Program-made: the position numbers and the translations under genes
Source: Phytobacter diazotrophicus
Lineage (GTDB): Bacteria > Pseudomonadota > Gammaproteobacteria > Enterobacterales > Enterobacteriaceae
Reading direction: 5' to 3'
DNA: 64,000 bases
Assembly: GCA_004346725.1 (NCBI GenBank)
Contig: SMDE01000001.1
Span: 434,001 to 498,000, forward strand
The notes under the pieces: model-generated
Told to the model about the DNA's origin: nothing
What the model saw: the letters and a program-made list of their open reading frames with translations, nothing else
Databases searched by the model: none
In this document: positions 60,327-64,000 of the stretch, in pieces
Layout of the letters: the number at the start of each line of letters is the position of its first letter
Numbering within the stretch: position 1 is the first letter of the stretch

Positions 60327-61781
60327 ATGAGTGAAAACTTAATACACAATCGACATGATGAGTATCATAAGTTAACTCGTGTGGAACGCATTGGTTATGG
60401 GATGGGCGACTTTGCCCAAAACCTTGTTTTTGGTACGATAGGTGGTTTCCTTGCTCTTCACATGCTCACTGTGAATACGATCAGTACAGCAACTGCAGGG
60501 TTTATATTTCTTTTTGTCCGTATCATCAATGTCATTTGGGACCCGATGGTAGGAACCTATGTTGACAAAAGAAGTTCAAAAGCTGGTAAATATCGCCCCT
60601 GGCTTTTAAGAGCAGGCATTCCTCTCGTTATTCTTTCTGCTTTACTCTTTGCCCCAATTCCTGGGGTGAGAGGTTCAGTTCCCTTTGCTTTTATTATTTA
60701 CCTTGCCCTGGATTTAGTCTATTCCGTTGTAAATATCCCTTATGGTTCTCTTAATGCTTCATTAACAAGGGATCCTGAATCAATTGACAAGCTTACAAGT
60801 ACACGAATGATGCTGGCCAACAGTGCTAATTTGCTTGTCTACACGCTGTTCCCCATGTTTGTGCAAATGGCTGCGCCAAAAGACAGAAGCCTCAAGGATA
60901 CGGGTTTTTTTGGTCTGCATCTCAATCTGGGGAATTATACCGATCCTTCTGCTAACTACGCCTGGTTTGGTGTTTACTCTATTTATATGGTTATTGGGGC
61001 CGTTGCGCTCTTCCTCTGCTATAAATTAACCAAAGAACGCGTCGTCGCTACTGAAGAACAAACAGCTAACGTAAAAACGACAGACCTCTTCCTTGAACTC
61101 AAAAATAACCGACCGCTTGTTATTCTCGGATTGTTTTTCATGCTGGCCTTTACCTTCATGTTTGTCATGAACACGGCTAATGGCTTTTTCAATCAGTTTG
61201 TTGTCGGCCACTCAGAATGGATGGGGGCTGTGGGTCTGGTAGCTTCAATTCCAGGTATCTTATTCCCGGTTTTTTGGCCAAAACTTAAGAAGATTTTCGG
61301 TAAAAAAGGTTTTTTCCATCTTTTCCTTGGCATGTTTATTGTCGGTGAATTTCTCACTTACATTTGGTCACTCGACGGAATGCATGATGCCCTCTGGCTT
61401 GCGTACATCGCCACCTTTATTAAACAGTGGGGCTTAACATCGGCTACTGGCTTTATGTGGGCGCTTGTTCCGGAAGTGATTGCCTATGGCGAATTGAAAT
61501 CAGGCAAGCGAAATGCCGCAATCATTAACGCGATTATGGGCATTTTCTTCAAGATAGGTTTTACGATTGGCGGTGCGCTTCCTCTGTGGTTACTGGCCGG
61601 TTATGGCTTTAACGAAACCAGTGTATATCAGCATGCCAATGCTATCGCCGGAATAAATATGACGGCTATCTGGATCCCGGTAGTGTTAGCCATTATGTCG
61701 ATGGTTGCCATTCACTTCTATCCAATTTCAGATGACAATGTCAATGATATCAACCGTCAACTTGATGAGATTCGTGTATAG
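60327..61781 (+). CDS. GPH-family glycoside/xyloside:cation symporter (XynT/YicJ-like)
   Basis: 484 residues, about 12 membrane helices, of the glycoside-pentoside-hexuronide symporter family. Family landmarks are ERIGYGMGDFAQNL at the N-terminus, RIINVIWDPMVGTYVDKRSS near residues 69-88, and GKYRPWLLRAG just after. A long loop between residues 187 and 215 is typical. The start at 60327 is 11 bases from GGAG; a GTG nine bases upstream is too close. It is followed after 57 bp by a GH43 xylosidase gene, so xylo-oligosaccharides are the likely cargo. Confidence 0.9.
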   Translation: MSENLIHNRHDEYHKLTRVERIGYGMGDFAQNLVFGTIGGFLALHMLTVNTISTATAGFIFLFVRIINVIWDPMVGTYVDKRSSKAGKYRPWLLRAGIPLVILSALLFAPIPGVRGSVPFAFIIYLALDLVYSVVNIPYGSLNASLTRDPESIDKLTSTRMMLANSANLLVYTLFPMFVQMAAPKDRSLKDTGFFGLHLNLGNYTDPSANYAWFGVYSIYMVIGAVALFLCYKLTKERVVATEEQTANVKTTDLFLELKNNRPLVILGLFFMLAFTFMFVMNTANGFFNQFVVGHSEWMGAVGLVASIPGILFPVFWPKLKKIFGKKGFFHLFLGMFIVGEFLTYIWSLDGMHDALWLAYIATFIKQWGLTSATGFMWALVPEVIAYGELKSGKRNAAIINAIMGIFFKIGFTIGGALPLWLLAGYGFNETSVYQHANAIAGINMTAIWIPVVLAIMSMVAIHFYPISDDNVNDINRQLDEIRV

Positions 61782-61838
61782 TTCAAAAATTAAAAATGAT
61801 AATAAATACAAAATGGATAATTTAAAAAGGTAAACGAT

Positions 61839-63518
61839 ATGTCAGTTATTCAAAACCCTATATTACCTGGATTTAACCCAGACCCAAGTATTATCCGTGT
61901 AGATGACACGTACTATATTGCGAATTCCACATTTGAATGGTTCCCTGGCGTTCGTTTACATGAGTCAAAAGACCTGGAACACTGGAATCTTCTGCCGTCG
62001 CCATTATCAACAACCGCGCTGTTAGATATGAAAGGCAATCCTTCCTCTGGTGGGATTTGGGCTCCGGATCTCTCTTATGCTGACGGCAAATTCTGGTTAG
62101 TGTATACGGATGTCAAAGTCACAGAAGGTGCCTTTAAAGATATGACAAACTACCTGACCACCGCAACCGACATTCGCGGGCCCTGGACAGATCCCATTAA
62201 GCTTAATGGCGTGGGTTTTGACGCGTCACTTTTCCATGACGACGATGGCCGTAAATATTTAGTGCAACAAACCTGGGACCATAGGGAATACCATCACCCC
62301 TTTGACGGTATCACGTTGACTGAGTTTGATACCCGCACCCTAAAATTGAAACCAGAAACCGCGCGTACCCTTTATCGTGGCACTGCCGTTGCACTTGTTG
62401 AGGGGCCGCATCTCTACAAAATAAACGGATATTATTATCTCTTTGCCGCTCAGGGAGGCACCGTTTTCACCCACCAGGAGGTGGTTGCGCGTTCGAAAAC
62501 CCTGGATGCCAATAGTTTTGAAACAGAGCCCGGCGACGTTTTCTTAACGAACGTCGATACCCCGGACAGCTACATCCAAAAACAGGGGCATGGCGCGTTG
62601 GTTTCGACGCCCAAAGGTGAATGGTATTACGCCTCGCTCTGCGCCCGTCCATGGAATCGTGCCGGTGAGTCCGCCTATGATCCTCGCGGTTGGTCAACCC
62701 TGGGCCGGGAAACGTCTATCCAGAAAGTATTTTGGGATGAAGAGGGCTGGCCGCGTATCGAAGGCGGCCACGGGGGGAAAACCTTTGTTGAAGGCCCCGT
62801 CGATGCCATTTACACTGAAAGCGCAAAAGACCATAGCCAGTATGACGAGTTTAAAACCGCAACCCTCGATCCCAACTGGAATACGCTCCGTGTCCCGTTC
62901 AGCGAAAAAATGGGCACCACGGGTAATGGGAAATTAACCTTAGTCGGGCAAGGTTCGTTAGCAAATACCCATGACCTCTCGCTTATTGCCCGACGCTGGC
63001 AGGCTTTTTATTTTGATGCTCAAGTTAAAGTAAAATTTAACCCGTTTAATTATCAACAAATGGCAGGGTTAACGAATTACTATAACGATCGTCACTGGAG
63101 CTTTGTTTTCATCACCTGGAATGAAATTAATGGATCAGTGATCGAAATAGCTGAGAATAATCGCGGGAAATATACCTCGTATCTGAAAGATGAGGCCATC
63201 AAGATCCCGGAAGGCGTTGAGTATGTCTGGTTCCGCACCAAAGTTCGTAAGCAAACTTATACCTATGAATACAGTTTTGATGGGGTGCAATTCACTGAAA
63301 TCCCGGTCAAACTGGATGCCGCCATTCTCTCTGATGATTATGTTCTGCAAAGTTATGGTGGGTTCTTTACCGGGGCGTTCGTTGGTCTGGCGGTAGTAGA
63401 TTACTCTGGCTATGGTGCCAGTGCAGAGTTTTACCATTTCGCTTACCAGGAACTGGGTGATTCGTTAGTTGCAAATGACACTTATAGCTGGAAGGGGAGC
63501 GAATCACGCTTTAGTTAA
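61839..63518 (+). CDS. xynB: Beta-xylosidase, glycoside hydrolase family 43
   Basis: Cleaves xylobiose and short xylo-oligosaccharides from the non-reducing end, in the cytosol (no signal peptide). 559 residues: the five-bladed propeller (about 1-310) carries the family trio of Asp15 (GFNPDPS), Asp128 (GVGFDASLFHDDDG) and Glu188 (LVEGPHLYK), followed by a C-terminal beta-sandwich domain (about 325-535) with YQQMAGLTNYYNDRHW. This two-domain form is the one seen in Selenomonas-type and E. coli YagH xylosidases. It ends the transporter-xylosidase operon; a terminator follows. Confidence 0.94.
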   Translation: MSVIQNPILPGFNPDPSIIRVDDTYYIANSTFEWFPGVRLHESKDLEHWNLLPSPLSTTALLDMKGNPSSGGIWAPDLSYADGKFWLVYTDVKVTEGAFKDMTNYLTTATDIRGPWTDPIKLNGVGFDASLFHDDDGRKYLVQQTWDHREYHHPFDGITLTEFDTRTLKLKPETARTLYRGTAVALVEGPHLYKINGYYYLFAAQGGTVFTHQEVVARSKTLDANSFETEPGDVFLTNVDTPDSYIQKQGHGALVSTPKGEWYYASLCARPWNRAGESAYDPRGWSTLGRETSIQKVFWDEEGWPRIEGGHGGKTFVEGPVDAIYTESAKDHSQYDEFKTATLDPNWNTLRVPFSEKMGTTGNGKLTLVGQGSLANTHDLSLIARRWQAFYFDAQVKVKFNPFNYQQMAGLTNYYNDRHWSFVFITWNEINGSVIEIAENNRGKYTSYLKDEAIKIPEGVEYVWFRTKVRKQTYTYEYSFDGVQFTEIPVKLDAAILSDDYVLQSYGGFFTGAFVGLAVVDYSGYGASAEFYHFAYQELGDSLVANDTYSWKGSESRFS

Positions 63519-63589
63519 TGGCTAAACGCAGATTCAGTTAAATCCCGAGAGCATTACTGCAAGGCAAAAAACGTTAGCGATGACCCTAA

Positions 63590-63630
63590 AAGGATTACTG
63601 GCCAGTAGGGGGCCGGTAATCCTTTTTTTT
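63590..63630. terminator. Bidirectional terminator after xynB
   Basis: GGATTACTGGCC pairs with GGCCGGTAATCC (one G-T wobble), followed by eight T residues; AAAA on the left allows use from the minus strand. Confidence 0.9.
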
Positions 63631-63653
63631 GCAGGTAAACGGGTCGCTTATCG

Positions 63654-64000
63654 CTAATACAACAGGGTGTGGATGATGCTGCGCACCGCGATCCCGACAA
63701 TCACACCGGGGATGACATAGCGGAAAAGCCTGACAAATCGGCTGGCGATCCCAAGGTAAATCCCGATACCTGGCAGGTCGAAGGTCTGGATCAGAAAGCC
63801 CGCCGAGGCGTTCATCTGTTCTGGCGTCACCAGCCCTTTTCGCAGAAGCTCTGACATCACCCCGAAGTAGGCTGTTCCACCCGCCAGACACTTGGTCAGC
63901 GTTGGCAGCACATACACCTCGGGAAGGCTGAAATAGGCCATCAGCGGCGAGAGTAGCCGGGTCAGAATGTCTATCGCTCCCGCTTCTTTTAGTATGCCGA
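63654..64000 (-). CDS. Nucleoside-recognition (Gate/SpmB-like) inner-membrane protein, partial
   Basis: Only the C-terminal 115 residues are in the window. The visible sequence has GILKEAGAIDILTRLLSPLMAYFSLPE with a membrane helix, TKCLAGGTAYFGVMSELL, and a last helix YVIPGVIVGIAVRSIIHTLL, the pattern of the nucleoside recognition/Gate domain in YjiG and spore maturation protein B. Such proteins are often half of a two-gene membrane unit; the companion would lie to the right. It is convergent with the xylosidase gene. Confidence 0.8.
   Translation of the reverse strand, partial: GILKEAGAIDILTRLLSPLMAYFSLPEVYVLPTLTKCLAGGTAYFGVMSELLRKGLVTPEQMNASAGFLIQTFDLPGIGIYLGIASRFVRLFRYVIPGVIVGIAVRSIIHTLLY

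Overview
The window is chromosomal DNA of an Enterobacteriaceae member. Gene order and protein sequence through ppnN-queF-syd-csrB-yqcC-truC-yqcA, gudPXD, barA/rlmD-relA-mazG-pyrG-eno, queE/queD-cysJIH-iap, cysDNC-ygbE-ftsB-ispDF-truD-surE-pcm-nlpD-rpoS and mutS match the E. coli/Salmonella/Citrobacter/Enterobacter/Klebsiella backbone. Several differences point away from E. coli K-12 and towards the Enterobacter/Citrobacter/Leclercia side. A siroheme synthase gene heads the cysDNC operon, a glycerate kinase gene follows gudD, mazEF is absent between relA and mazG, and hosA-shdBCD plus osmC lie between rpoS and mutS. The species cannot be fixed from the sequence alone.

Layout. 1-5 kb: nucleotide turnover (ppnN), the queuosine gene queF, syd, the CsrA-sequestering RNA CsrB with its upstream UvrY-type box, and the yqcC-truC-yqcA group. 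5-10.6 kb: glucarate uptake and dehydration (gudP, gudX, gudD) and a glycerate kinase. 10.6-21.1 kb: barA, rlmD, relA, mazG, pyrG, eno. 21.1-31 kb: an acyl-reductase-like SDR, queE, a nine-repeat type I-E CRISPR array, queD, cysJIH, a second, decayed CRISPR array at the site where E. coli carries its cas operon, a small exported protein, and iap. No cas gene is present. 31-42.5 kb: cysG-like gene-cysDNC, ygbE, ftsB, ispD, ispF, truD, surE, pcm, nlpD, rpoS. 42.5-48.6 kb: the variable rpoS-mutS interval with the hydroxyarylic acid decarboxylase genes, their regulator hosA, osmC, and mutS.

48.6-64 kb is accessory DNA. It holds an IS3-like remnant fused to the end of a MocR-type regulator, a GNAT and an AhpD-like protein, a GST-SMR pair, a hotdog thioesterase, a RidA protein, a MarR regulator, a pyruvate dehydrogenase E1 relic, an XRE-cupin/GNAT overlapping pair, a GlxA-type regulator divergent from a 14-TM MFS pump, two poorly known small genes, a xyloside transporter with a GH43 beta-xylosidase, and a truncated nucleoside-recognition membrane protein.

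Functional links visible inside the window: BarA would act through UvrY (not here) on CsrB. The two cys clusters plus the extra siroheme synthase cover sulfate activation through sulfide. queF, queD and queE are three steps of preQ0/preQ1 synthesis. The MarR gene and the GST-SMR pair share the same two operator-like palindromes, which suggests a small detoxification regulon. Nothing here is a clear undescribed system; the best leads are the cas-less CRISPR pair, the MarR/GST/SMR operator set and the chimeric MocR end.
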